Source: Yarrowia lipolytica
Taxonomy: Eukaryota > Ascomycota > Dipodascomycetes > Dipodascales
Reading direction: 5' to 3'
NCBI RefSeq assembly: GCF_001761485.1
Contig: NC_090770.1
Location: 744,001 to 808,000 of the forward strand
Length of the DNA stretch: 64,000 nt
Shown: piece by piece, positions 32,810-43,664 of the stretch
Layout: the number at the start of each line of letters is the position of its first letter
Numbering within the stretch: the stretch's first letter is position 1
The notes under the pieces: generated by a model
The model's input: only the letters and a program-made list of their open reading frames with translations
Database searches by the model: none
What the model was told of the DNA's origin: nothing
Position numbers and translations under genes: made by a program

Positions 32810-35800
32810 ATGAAGCGTTTTTTCCACCGCCACCAGGCGTCCCAGAGCCCGCCCATGCCTCTGTGCGACTCCCACAGGTTTGACAGCCACGACCAGTCGG
32901 CGTGGATCTCGCTGGGCAACGGCGAGAACCCCGACCCGGTCCCTCAGCTGCCCGAGGTGCCCGAGCTAGCGCCCATCCGCTTCTCCAGAATGAACTTCGA
33001 GGTGTACTCGGGATGGAAGCCCGACAAACAGGTGATTGACGAGCGGGCCGACCCGCACGAGACCGACTCACACGAGACCGACTACACCGCTGACCGAGAC
33101 CACCATAGACACAAGTCGCTGCGATCGCTACAGTCCCTGGACAGCCTGGGGTCGTCAAGCGATTCGCTGTCGCTGCCGTCGTTGCCATCATTCGCCTCCA
33201 CCATCTCCGACTCGTCGTTACTGGGCATCTGTGATCTCGACTCTCACAGTCTCGACAGTCCCCAGAGCCACCAAACCCATGTTTCGAATGATACCCTGGT
33301 CCAAACCCCCAGCAACAGTCACAACTACACAAACCACTCCACCAGCAGCTTGAGCCATCTCGGAGACTCGCAAAAGAGCCCCGCCGCTCTTCCAAGCGCC
33401 CACTCCCTGCGGAAAACCAAATCAACGTCGTTCGACCACTCCTCCCTCCAGCCCTGGGAACTGTCGGAGGATGAGTACAACGCCTACAAAATGAACGCGC
33501 TGAAGCAGATCAAAAACCGCCGGCGTCAGGAGGGCAAGCTGCCAACCACCAAAAAACACAAACATAGACCGCCCCGAATCCTTGTTCCCCAGTCACCCCC
33601 CAAGCTGCAGCTCATTTCGCCCCTGACCCCGACTTTGGCCTCAGCTCCTCCATCCCAGCCCCCGCCCAAGCTCCCTCTGCCCTCTCTTGCAGCTTACACC
33701 CGCATGCAAAGCAGCCAGACGGGGGGATGTGCAGTACGAGTAGATGCACCAAACACCACCCATCGCAACGCTTCCTCTTGCACAGACCTTACTGATCAGG
33801 CTGACAACACCTTCGACACCTCTGTCGACTTTCAGGACACAAGCACGTTCTTCACAACCTCGTCTTCACCCGCCTCCGCATCTCCTCCCACATCACCTCT
33901 CTCCGCATCCACAGCGTCCATGAGGGGTCTACAAAAGACGACCACGGGCGAAAAGGCGTCGTCGGAGGACAAAAAAGACCGGCGATTAATCAGCAGACCC
34001 ATGAAGGCGTTCCGCGCCGCCTGGGACGGAAAACCCGATACGGAGGTGGGTTCTACGGATTCGGCAGGTCCAGACAACAACCCTCGGCTAAAAGAGGTGG
34101 ATTCGCCTATTATGCCGCGCAGGGAAGCTGACCCTAGCCCTGATAAAACCCCACCACCAGACCCTAGCCCTGTTGCCCCTGGCAACCCCGACATGGCGGC
34201 TACCAACTGTGACATTTTCGACACCTCCCCTAACCCACCCCCTAGCCAAACCCTATTACCCCAAACCGCAGTAGCTTCAGAACAGCCTCGTGTAGGTGGT
34301 AATAATAGGAGTGAAGCCGAGCTCGACGCGACCCCGACTTCTGACGCTCACCACTCGACTTGTGACGACCCTATTTCCAACGAACCGTTCCGCGATATCC
34401 TAGAGGACACGCATTCCTCCGATTTCTCCGACGACAACGACTGTGACAACAGCAGCGACATCCAAGACACTGACGCAACCGGTCAAGACATGAACGGGCA
34501 TCCTCGACGCGTGTCTTCTCTCTCTAGCACGACTTCGATGAGGTCTCTGGACAAGTCGCGTGACAAGCCGACCAAAGATTCGCGCGAGTTGCACCAGTTG
34601 TCTTCTATTACCAAGGGACTAGTCAAGAATTCGCCCTTTTTCGATCTAGATGAGGTGAGTATTAGTGGGCTTATGAGAATGGGTATTGTGCTATAGGTAC
34701 TTGTACCGGTTGATTACAAGTACTCTTAGAAGTACTCGCGCTCGCACTGTACGTCGTGCGATGATAGGGGCTGGAAGAGGGGAATGGTTAGGTGGCATTT
34801 TCTTTTGACGTCTTTTCACGTTTGACGATCTTGAGCCACCTTTTTCTCGCCTCCTCTATTGCTCCTATTATTATTTTGCCGTTTTGCGGTGTTACTATTT
34901 TGCCGGTTGCCGTTTTACACTATCGCAATTTGCTTTTATTTTATCGCATAATTGTGGAGGGGAAAATTCAGGGGTAAACTGCCGGATTGCAGGGGACAAC
35001 AATAGTACAGTGCTAACTCAGAACCGAGCGAAAAGCGGTCCTCGTGCTAGCGTGCCAACCAAGGGGCTCAAGGCAAAAGTGGGCGACCAACATAGCGGCA
35101 GCAACAGAAATAGCAGAGGTGACGGCGACACCGATTCCAACAGCACCACCAGTGATACGACCAACGTGGAACGCGACATTAGCAGCGCCGGCACAAACAA
35201 GGACACAAACAACACCGGCAAGTCTGGTAACTCAACCAACGACACAAACAACAAGATTGACCCCACCAACTCCTCCTCCACCTCCACTTCCACTTCCACA
35301 ATCAAGCTCGTCCAACCCATGCACGACCCCTCGCTGCAACAACGAGGCAGCAGTTTGAGAGCCGGTGCCGGGAGGTCGCATCCGGACTCGTCGACGGACT
35401 CGGTGGACTCGTTCAAGAGTACCAAGGAGATTCCACGCGAGTTTGCGCCCGACAGCCCGCCGTCCACGTCGCAGATTTCGACGCCCAAAAAGGAGTCGAC
35501 CAACCATCTCAGCAGCAGCGTCTTTGGCAGCGCAACGAGAGAGCCGAAGGACGACCCGGATCAGGAGGACTTTTCGTTTGTCGACCACAGCGACTCGGTA
35601 AAGCGGTCGGGACACAAGCCGTGGGACAAGGACGACCCGCGGGTGCGACGGAGTATTCTCGCCGAGTTTGAAAGCGATCTCAATGACCTGTTGTTGTTGA
35701 GCAAAAAATCTCCTGACGGCGAAGACATGCACGATTTGGAGTTCGATCCAGAGGCAGAACCGGATGCGAATGCAGAGGCAGCTGAGGACAGAGACACTCA

Positions 35801-37520
35801 CACCGCAACACGCGACACACCCTCCCATGACACAATCATTCCCGTGGCGCCTCCTGGTACTGCCTCTTCTGCATCTACGTCGACCACTACTGCCTCAACT
35901 TCGACTTCACCTACACCCATCACAATTCCCACCACTGCTGATGTCTCAGAACACGCCTTGGGATCCGTAACCACGGGTATCCACCCCACATCGGTCTCAC
36001 CTAATACAGCAACTACGTCGCCAACGTCACCAACGTACATGGATGCTCCTCCTCCCCCACCGGCAGATCCCATGCCCACCACCCCTGGAGAGGCTCTTGA
36101 CGCGGAGACATTGTCACGTGGTAAGAAGGCGCCCTCCATCGCGTCAACCAGCACGACAAACACAAGCGCAAGCACGCCACTCTCGCTCAACGCCAACAAG
36201 CGGGGTCTGCGATCGGTATCATCGTCAGCGTCTCTCAAGCTGCGGACGTCTATCTTCCCGTTCAAAGGCCCTGCCTCTGCAGGTGTAGCCACGACGCCCG
36301 AAACGGCCTCCATGACCGGCAGCATGTACTCTTCCAACACCAGTATGTACTCGTCGGGCAGCACTCTTGTGCGCGACAGTCCGGCGGTGATCATGGCCAA
36401 GACCCGCATGCGAACGTCTCTCAAGTCGTTCCCCATCTTGTACTACGCCGTGACGCTCTCTGGACCCGTCAACGTCAAATACAACATTGAGGGCGCCACT
36501 CCCTCGGGCCAGTATGGCATCTTGTCGCTCCCCACAGCCCCCCATCCATGGGAAAAGCCACCGGAGGACCTGGCTCTCCGAGGAGTGTGGTTCCTGCGTC
36601 TTGTGGTGGACTCAGGCACCAACACAGCCGGTGGCTTTCTCACCGACAAACTGTTTGTGCCACGGGACGTGTGGTCGCTGTCGACGTCAATGTCCGCCAA
36701 GGTCCTCGACAAGCGACTCTACATCACCGACGAGTACTGCCGGGCCATTTGCGAGTTCATGGCGTTTGCCGACTCATCTAGAACGGGCGTCAAGGGCCAG
36801 AGTTCGTCGGCGCAATCGATCGACGATGCCCTGGAGCGACTGGATGCTCGAATTGACAACCTCTCGCGACACCAATATGTGCTGAAGGCCGACGGTGATC
36901 TAATTATTGATTTGGGGGCCAACTCGCCTGATTCCGACGACACTCTAACCCCTCTAGCGTCGTCAGTTCCTTCTGAGTCGGCCCTGCACCCCGTAATGTC
37001 GCATCCCACCCCATCCACGACCCCAATGACGTCTAACAACCGTCGGTCGTCGGATATCGGGCTGCTTGCCAACCACATTTTTTCCAAGAAGGAGGAGAAG
37101 CCCAAGGAGGACAAGGACAACTCGTCGTCCAAGCTGTTCAAGCGGTTCCAGCGCAAGATCAGCCTGGCCAATAACCACAGCAACGAGAACCTGTCGATTT
37201 CGACGGATAAAAGCTCCAACGGAAGAGCCGAGGCCCCTCCGCGCACTCCTATCGATCCTCATCATGATTATGGTGCTCGGTACTTCAACGCCATTTCGGC
37301 CTTGTATTCGGATATGGAGGCGTTGGCTCACTATCGATTTTTGCTGCAGAATGAAGCTCGAGACTCGCAGGCTGCCAAGGGATACTCTCAGGCTGTTATT
37401 GTTGAGGCCATTGACTCGTGTTTTGCTTTTTCGAACACCATCTGTCGCATTATTCTGCAGGACGTTTTGGCCATGTTGGAGGTGTATTTGGAAGGGGGCA
37501 AGGCGGTCTTGTCTGATTAG
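32810..37520 (+). CDS. Large low-complexity protein of unknown function, one intron (1447 residues)
   Basis: Exon 1 (32810-34654, 615 codons) and exon 2 (35022-37520) join in phase 0. I do not recognise the family. The N-terminus is basic (MKRFFHRHQ), and a segment near residue 220 (EYNAYKMNALKQIKNRRRQ) looks like a charged helix. Residues 240-1070 are Ser/Thr/Pro/Asp-rich and probably disordered. A folded part begins near residue 1080 (SFPILYYAVTLSGPVNVKYN) and runs with many aliphatic and aromatic residues to about 1240. The last 85 residues (HDYGARYFNAISALYSDMEA onward) look fully helical. No signal peptide or membrane span is seen. A scaffold or cell-polarity role would suit such a layout but is only a guess. 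Reading through the intron would stop after 13 extra residues and give a 628-residue form. Confidence 0.85.
34655..35021 (+). other. Intron of the 1447-residue protein gene (367 bp)
   Basis: The donor is GAG|GTGAGTATTA and the end is TGCTAACTCAG|AAC. Both ends match the Yarrowia form and both flanking frames are phase 0, which supports one gene rather than two neighbours. Confidence 0.9.
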
Positions 37521-38913
37521 CCATGAATGGAGGACAGCAGGTTGCGTGACTAACACGAGAGCGCCGTTGGAGGCGTATAGAGGACATTATTTATAAGTAA
37601 TAAGGGCAGTCAATGTGTGCATTGGCTGGTTGTATTTTTATGAGAGACTAACGAGCATTACTTGGTATTTTAGAGGTTAGTTTGATAGTATTGTTGACGA
37701 TTTGTGTTAAAAAAGCAAAACTTCAAGTACTGTACAGAGCTTGAACAATATTGCTACAAACTGCATCGCAAAGAGAGGTGTTAGGCATTTTGGCGGAAAC
37801 AATGATTATAAACATTTAATTGAGATATATTTTGGAAGAAGAAACGATTAGTAACGTTTACTTTATTGGAAGCTGTTAATAGACAATCATTACGTCCTTC
37901 TCTGGGATTCCATCTCGGTTAGTTTTGGAGATGCACATGAGACGTAACCTCCTGAATGGAGGCACAAGTACAAGTGTTTGAGATCAAAGATTCGACGATC
38001 ATCGGTTTAGAAATAGATTTACTCTTGTTTCTGGATGGTGGACAAGTACAACCACGTTCTTTGTCGCTCAATTGACGAGATGAAGTACTGAGGTTTTTCT
38101 GGAATATCCGTACTGTACTGTATCTACGGTGTAGTTGGAGTATGGACCTGGACTTGTAGATTCTACACCGGTTGCTGTTGAGAGAGAGAATATGAGATCA
38201 CAATCCAACAAAGAAACATGTGATGACTGCGCCACTGCCTTTTGCTGCGTATAAACCGTTCTTTCCGACAATGTAACGTGGTTTAATCTTCTCCATAGAT
38301 CGACGTTGAGTGCCAAAAGTGACGATCATGGGAGTCTTGGTGTATGGTTTTGGTGTTATGGGCGAGAATAGGTGGTTTCCAGTGAAACGGCGGGAGGAGG
38401 GGGGCATATGAGACGAGATAAGTCCATTTTGGTGCTGAGAAAATCGTTTTTTTGTGTTTGTATAGCGACATTTGCTGCTCTTGAAGCCCCCACTTTGCCC
38501 ACCCTGTTCTGGAGTCAATTCTGAACGGTGTCTAAAAATAAGACTGACGTCACACCCTTTTTTTTCACTATTTTTCAGCTTATTTCTGAACTCAAAACTC
38601 CCCGGAACTGGGTGCGTTTGTAGAGGGAAAGGGCGGATCCAGGGCTCCGGGGCCGGTTAAAAGGGGGAAAAACGGACTATTTTTGCGAGAATATCGGTTC
38701 ACAGCAACTATTGCCAGTTTTTCTCCTAACATTCACGCTGCTGTGGGTGCTGCGGGGTGTGCCTGAAATCATCCCTCCATACATGGCAAATGCAGGCCCG
38801 ATGCTACCCTCAGAGTTCGAGATGTATCTTCAGAGTTTGGCCAGTGTTCTATTTTGAGCACACAAGTCGTGGATGGAGGACCGTTGAATGACGTAGATTG
38901 TGCCAAACAACAA

Positions 38914-38922
38914 TATATAAAG
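38914..38922 (+). promoter_or_regulatory. TATA box of the small secreted protein
   Basis: TATATAAAG lies 77 bp before the ATG at 38999, an expected distance, and is followed by a short A/C-rich leader. Confidence 0.7.
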
Positions 38923-38970
38923 CTCTGTGATGTCCCACAATCAAGCATTACACAACACCCACCTCTACAA

Positions 38971-38993
38971 CACACACACACACACACACACAC
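38971..38993. repeat. (CA)n run in the leader
   Basis: About eleven CA units directly before the start codon of the secreted-protein gene, so probably in the 5' leader. Length change here could affect translation. Confidence 0.85.
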
Positions 38994-38998
38994 TCACA

Positions 38999-39484
38999 AT
39001 GCAGTTCAAGACTCTCTCCATCCTCACCGCTGCCACCGCCGCTCTTTCCGCTCCCATTGAGGCCCGAGACGCCCAGCAGTACTCTCTTCAGGCCTCCATT
39101 GGCCCCGGTGCTACTGGCCTCAAGCCTCTCCAGCTCCACGGCAACAACATTGTCTACGGTCTGACCCAGGGCTACTCCGACTTCCGAGCCGAGGACGATG
39201 GCGATATCATCAAGCTGTTTGCCGCGGGCTACCCCGGACTCTCTCTCGACGTTGCCCAGGACGGTGAGCTCACCTTCAAGTCCCCCCCCGAGCCCAAGGA
39301 AGGCTTCACCTTCAAGGGTGACGGCAACGTCCAGGACCTTGAGTTCAACGGCTCCCAGGAGTTTTACTCTTGTGCCGACAAGATCCTCGGTCCTCTCCAT
39401 CCCCAGGTTGTCTATGTCAAGACTGGCGACAAGTACGAGTGCGAGAACCCCGTCAAGTTCACCATTGCTGCCACCAAGCAGTAG
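38999..39484 (+). CDS. Small secreted protein, 161 residues
   Basis: The start MQFKTLSILTAATAALSAP is a typical signal peptide with cleavage near residue 18-22. A longer frame from 38927 reads the CA repeat and is not the start. The mature part is about 140 residues, acidic, with two cysteines (C125, C148) that could form one disulfide and an NGS glycosylation site at about 117-119. It has no membrane anchor: the C-terminus FTIAATKQ is not a GPI signal. The pattern (beta-rich, a late FYSC and a final hydrophobic strand) recalls fungal PhiA-like cell-wall proteins, but this is weak. Codon use is very strongly biased (TCC, GCC, AAG, CTC), so it is likely an abundant secreted or wall protein. 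Confidence 0.85.
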   Translation: MQFKTLSILTAATAALSAPIEARDAQQYSLQASIGPGATGLKPLQLHGNNIVYGLTQGYSDFRAEDDGDIIKLFAAGYPGLSLDVAQDGELTFKSPPEPKEGFTFKGDGNVQDLEFNGSQEFYSCADKILGPLHPQVVYVKTGDKYECENPVKFTIAATKQ

Positions 39485-40219
39485 TCTGGTTATTTATTAA
39501 TGATATTGTTTGAATTGTAAGATGATGTACAACCAGTTGTAAGGGGACTGAGCAGAAAGAGGATAATGTGGAAACGAGTCGCCAAGGGGACTTTCTTCCG
39601 CCGCCTGCTTAACGTATGTAAGACGTGAAAGAAGTTACCATTTTGCGATTAGGACCCTTTCATGTCGTGTAATTGTTTTATTTAATCGATAGGGTGGTCT
39701 TTTGATTGTTACCAGCACTTTTCACAGACGCAGAAGAGAAGTTCAAACGGTTCCATACTGTTCGTTTTTGTTCCAAAAAGGGGGTCAAAACATTATAGAT
39801 TTAGTTGAGAACATACTTGACAAATAATGTTCCAGAACTACAAAAAGGGAAACAATGGTCCTAATAAGAACACGAATAAAACTGCTAGGTGAGAGAAGAC
39901 ACTATGAACACGAACCAAAATTTTTGGTGAGAAATATCACCATAGATGATCCAGTTCTCATTTTTTGAGCGTTCTCGCTGAGATTAATGGGTGGCTAAAG
40001 TTCAAACTAAACGTCAAGTAATCATAGTTAAAACTTACAGTGAAAAATGAGTGCAAGAAACCAATGAGATATCACATTGCGGACTTGCTGACAATAACTA
40101 AACATAACCACAGTATTCCCAGACTCGGGTTTTCTCCTGACACGTGGTCAACGTTCTCATTTTTCCGCCTCACGTGACTTTTACAAACATAGATAGTCCC
40201 AGCAGATTTTTAGGCCCGT
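39485..40219. other. Intergenic region before the 5S gene
   Basis: This 735 bp is A/T-rich and has no open frame of note. It holds two CACGTG-type words near 40140 and 40171 (ACACGTGG and TCACGTGA). Confidence 0.6.
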
Positions 40220-40340
40220 GATTGCGGCCATATCCTGGTGAAAATACGGCTTCCCGTCCGATCAGCCATAGTCAAGCACCCAGAGAGCCAGTTAGTATTG
40301 TAGTGGGAGACCATACGAGAATCCTAGGTGCTGCCAATCT
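40220..40340 (+). rRNA. 5S ribosomal RNA gene, stand-alone
   Basis: The segment starts GATTGCGGCCATATC and keeps 5S landmarks: TTCCCGTCCGATCA, GTAGTGGGAGACCATACG and AGGTGCTG, ending CAATCT. Its 121-bp length is normal. A T run (40340-40344) gives the RNA polymerase III stop. There is no tRNA just upstream, so it is not one of the tRNA-5S fused genes known in Yarrowia. The terminal helix has several mismatches (GATTGCGGCC against GCTGCCAATC), so it may be a variant or ageing copy; whether it is expressed cannot be told. Confidence 0.88.
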
Positions 40341-40344
40341 TTTT
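40340..40344 (+). terminator. RNA polymerase III terminator of 5S
   Basis: Five T directly at the 3' end of the 5S gene, followed by GCAG. Confidence 0.7.
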
Positions 40345-40350
40345 GCAGTC

Positions 40351-40377
40351 CAGCCCATGAGCGTAGCGACTGGGCTG
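40351..40377 (+). repeat. Short inverted repeat behind 5S
   Basis: CAGCCCA (40351-40357) and TGGGCTG (40371-40377) can form a 7-bp stem with a 13-base loop. An overlapping CAGTC/GACTG pair is also possible. Confidence 0.6.
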
Positions 40378-40576
40378 TTGTTTTTGTGGCTATTTTTCTG
40401 CATATTATTAAATTTGGTTTGGTTAAAAATTTAGTGAATTTTAGTGACAATTAGATAGAAGTCTCCTAAAGGCGGCGTTTATCCAGTGGAAATATACTAC
40501 TAGTAGAGAGGTATATCCAGGTGACTACAGTAAACAGTTTATATTTATTTCAAACAGTCATTTATATTACTACACG

Positions 40577-40578
<2 letters not shown>

Positions 40579-40625
<47 letters not shown>
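40579..40625. repeat. Poly-T tract of 47 bases
   Basis: An uninterrupted run of 47 T on the plus strand between 5S and the glycine-rich gene, by far the longest homopolymer in the window. Confidence 0.95.
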
Positions 40626-40744
40626 CCGATTAATATTCAATACTTAACACTCAGTTAAATAAAAAAAAGAAAAAAACACTGTCAAAAAAAACAAACCAGT
40701 GTCAAGCCAGCCAATTAGTTGTCAAACAATCAATTATCTGCCAA

Positions 40745-41047
40745 TTAACACCCTCCTCCTCCTCCGCCACCGCCATCTCCTCCTCCTCCTCCTCCTCCAC
40801 AGGAACCACCACCTCCGTCGCAACTTCCTCCTCCTCCCCCATCAAAACCCCCAAAGAACCCTCCTCCAAAGAATCCCCCACCGTCTCCCCCGTTTCGTCG
40901 TCGTCTACGAGCTCGCTTGGACTCGAAAACAGGCTTGGATTCAATGAAAATGACTTCAGCCTTGGGCTTGGAAGGAGACCGGGACAGGACGGGGAGACTG
41001 GCAGTGGAAGTGTTCTTGGTGGATCGCGAAAAGCAGAGAAATCCCAT
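40745..41047 (-). CDS. Glycine-rich small protein with terminal cysteine
   Basis: The 100-residue frame starts MGFLCFSRSTKN and ends with a Cys as its last residue. Residues 1-48 use codons typical of expressed genes here; 48-54 are Arg-rich (RARRRRR); 55-100 are almost all Gly with Phe pairs, two SCxGGGG units and the last Cys. Gly2 and Cys5 suggest possible N-myristoylation and palmitoylation, although residue 6 is Phe and not the preferred Ser. There is no signal peptide. A TATA box lies 75 bp upstream. I recognise no named family. It may be a membrane-attached peptide; a chance frame in a CCT repeat is the alternative for its C-terminal half. Confidence 0.6.
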   Translation of the reverse strand: MGFLCFSRSTKNTSTASLPVLSRSPSKPKAEVIFIESKPVFESKRARRRRRNGGDGGGFFGGGFFGGFDGGGGGSCDGGGGSCGGGGGGGDGGGGGGGGC

Positions 41048-41121
41048 AGTTGTAGTTGGTTGTAGTTGTAGTTGAAGTTGTAGCTCAGGTGTTTGATACC
41101 GAGAATGAAGTCTTCAAGTCA

Positions 41122-41130
41122 GTATTTATA
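41122..41130 (-). promoter_or_regulatory. TATA box of the glycine-rich gene
   Basis: TATAAATAC on the minus strand, 75 bp before the ATG at 41047. Confidence 0.55.
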
Positions 41131-43404
41131 TCATTCTCGCATCATGTTCGGCAACTCGGCTCCTTCAGTCGCCGTGATTGGACCCAATATCCGTCCTCAT
41201 TCTCATCACATGAGGTGTTTCCACCTACCTATGGTCATCTGAACCACCTCAGTACCGCCCGGAACTCCCTACGGCCCTCCCTGTTGCCTCTCGATAAGCG
41301 GCTAACGAAAAGTGCTTGGTTCACCGCACGGCTACTCAATCACGCTTGGTCCACCGCACGGCTACTCCAATCACTGCTATCGCTTTCTTATCTGAGCTAC
41401 ATCAGCGGTTCCAGACTCTGTAACCCCGAAACTTCCCCAGAAACGGGCCTATGTTCAAGCGGCTAAGGCTTGTTTTACAGGCAAAAAAAGCAGACTAAAA
41501 AGCAGTCTGACAAAACAAAACCACAAAAAAAGTATGAAAAAACACATCCAGTGTAGAAAAAACATTTCAAATACACTGTTGGTCGTATCTTAACCGCAGA
41601 TATCTACTTTTGTCCTGCTCAAATCGCCCCATTCGTCGTTCTGAGGCGAATCGCAACTCCCTCCCCCGGATGACGTCATTGAGAGACTAGCTCCAAGACA
41701 GTCTTAGCCGAACGTTCAGTCCCCGGTTATCGGCCCTATCACGCACTATAGAAGGCCCCCTCCTGCGATACAACTTGCCGTACAAAGAGCGACTCCGAAT
41801 TGCGATCTACTGACAAAGCCGTTTCGGCCGAGCGGATCCAAATGTGAAATCGTCAGTTTGGAACCTAGGTTGGATGTGACATTTGCAGATGAGACGGAGT
41901 ATTGGTGCCTCATGACCATGTTACAACCATCTACGGACACGTTATCTCTGGTTGTTCCGTTTGTCTCTGCAATCAGCGACTTTGACAGCAGCTGTTGCTG
42001 AAGTTGAATACTGTGCTGAAGTTGATTGCTGTGCAAGTGCTCGCAATTGAAACTATTTCCGGTAGCCAAATCACCACCAACGTCCGGACTGTGACCAACT
42101 GCAACGTGATATAGAGGAGCTGTGTCAAGTGTTCGGACGACGAAAGTTGGCATGGAGTAGAAGAGAGCCTGGATGTAGTTCTATAGGGTAGATAAGTCCA
42201 GGTTTGTGTGTACAGTTTGGATGAATCCATGTACTTGTACTAGTAGGCGCAGTACCGAACAATCCCTTACTGGCTAGTTCAGATGTCCTTCTGAAGAAAG
42301 GAATATTCAGATACCACTTGTGAGAAACATCAAATCTGAATCAACCTGAATTTGTATCTCGTCAATTTCACTTTCCCTCTGTTCCATCAAATATACTCCT
42401 GGGTCAACAGGAAGAGTGAACTAAAACTACAGGTTGAGCTCCAAAGAACGTGTACAACGACTTTTAAATGAAGCTGCACCGTTGTAGATTCACCGAGTTC
42501 AGCTTATGAAGACAAATTCGTGAACAGTACCGTTCTTGGACACCACATCCACTGTGAATGGCAGTTACCTCAACCACTCAACCCAAAAAACGATGGTTTC
42601 CGTTCAGTACTATCCGTACTCCCTGTAGGAGCTCGCCAAATGGTGGACACCGAATCCCACTCTAGAAACATCCCGGACTGTTTCCCTGCAAGTGTTTCGG
42701 CTCTACTTACTGGGGACTCTTGTTACTTAGGCAAAACCACTATAGCCGGTAGGCAGCCCTCTCATGTTCCCATGATTGGTTAGTCGTCTTGTCGCCAGCA
42801 GTACTCACATTGTTAGTAAGACACCAGTCCAGTTTGGTAAATCTTGGTTCGGTCTGCGCTGAGGATCAGCAGGGAGCACACACACTTTCCATTTCCCAGA
42901 AGTAAGTCACCATGTTCCAAAGATGGGTTGGTATCACCAAACAAGTAGATAGTCTCATTAGGTCGGATCGTCACCAAAAACTGGTGAATGGAGACCTAGA
43001 CATTGGTGACAAACCACTACAAGTAGTTTCAATTCGGAGGCACAAATTCACCCAATGGATTTTGGTCGACCTGATTGCGTGCTCAGTCGAATCCTCCATT
43101 AGGGTGCTGAGACTCTCCTGATAAGTCCCTCTGGTAGAGAGGGGAGTATGGTTTATCGGGACGCCTCCCAGCAAGTGATTTGTAAGTTGTTCATGTATTT
43201 GCTATAGAAAATCTCTTTTTCTTCCTCGACAACTGCCTGTGACTTCAGTTACTGTCGAGATGTGTTCTAATAAAACACGACCAGACCTCCAGGAACCTCC
43301 CTGGCTGTGTTCTACTATCTACATACTCTGATCGAAGAATGAATTTAGCCTGGATGTCATCTCTGAGATTCCCTCAGGATCTACGATCAAGTTGCGATAT
43401 GTTT

Positions 43405-43494
43405 GATAAGCGATAAGCAATAAGCGATAAGCAATAAGCGATAAGCGATAAGAGATAAGAGATAAGATATAAGCGATGAGCGATAAGCGATAAG
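43405..43494. repeat. GATAAG heptamer array
   Basis: Nine GATAAG words start at 43405, 43412, 43426, 43440, 43447, 43454, 43461, 43482 and 43489. All gaps are multiples of 7, so this is a degenerate (GATAAGC)n array of about thirteen units. GATAAG is also the binding word of GATA transcription factors. Confidence 0.9.
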
Positions 43495-43664
43495 ACAATC
43501 GGAGTGCATTATCTAAACTCTATCACAAGAACCGACTACACTAGTGAAAGAATCTAAAATCAATTAACAAACATAACTATCATCAATGGGAAATGGAATT
43601 TTGGACACATTATCAAGAAGAAACGTGCTGAAGTCGAGTGTCGATTCCTATCGCCGGTCACCTC

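Larger units (their letters stand above)
37521..38998. other. Intergenic region upstream of the secreted-protein gene
   Basis: No gene supported. A T-rich stretch lies near 38558-38580. A TATA box at 38914 and a (CA)n run at 38971-38993 belong to the next gene. Confidence 0.6.
41048..43664. other. Intergenic region, no gene firmly supported
   Basis: A 135-codon frame at 41746-42153 (-), starting MPTFVVRTLDTAPLYH, has no TATA box and weak codon bias; I do not call it. A direct repeat of GCTTGGTYCACCGCACGGCTACTC occurs twice near 41313-41370. A GATAAG heptamer array lies at 43405-43494. The rest is unique, mid-GC DNA without recognised features. Confidence 0.55.

Noticed and set aside
38927-38998. 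N-terminal extension of the small secreted protein
   Set aside because: It would read the CA repeat as His-Thr and bury the signal peptide; the ATG at 38999 gives a clean signal peptide.
40222-40434. 70-codon frame
   Set aside because: It overlaps the 5S rRNA gene.
41746-42153. 135-codon minus-strand frame
   Set aside because: No TATA box, weak codon bias and no recognisable domain; not enough to call a gene.
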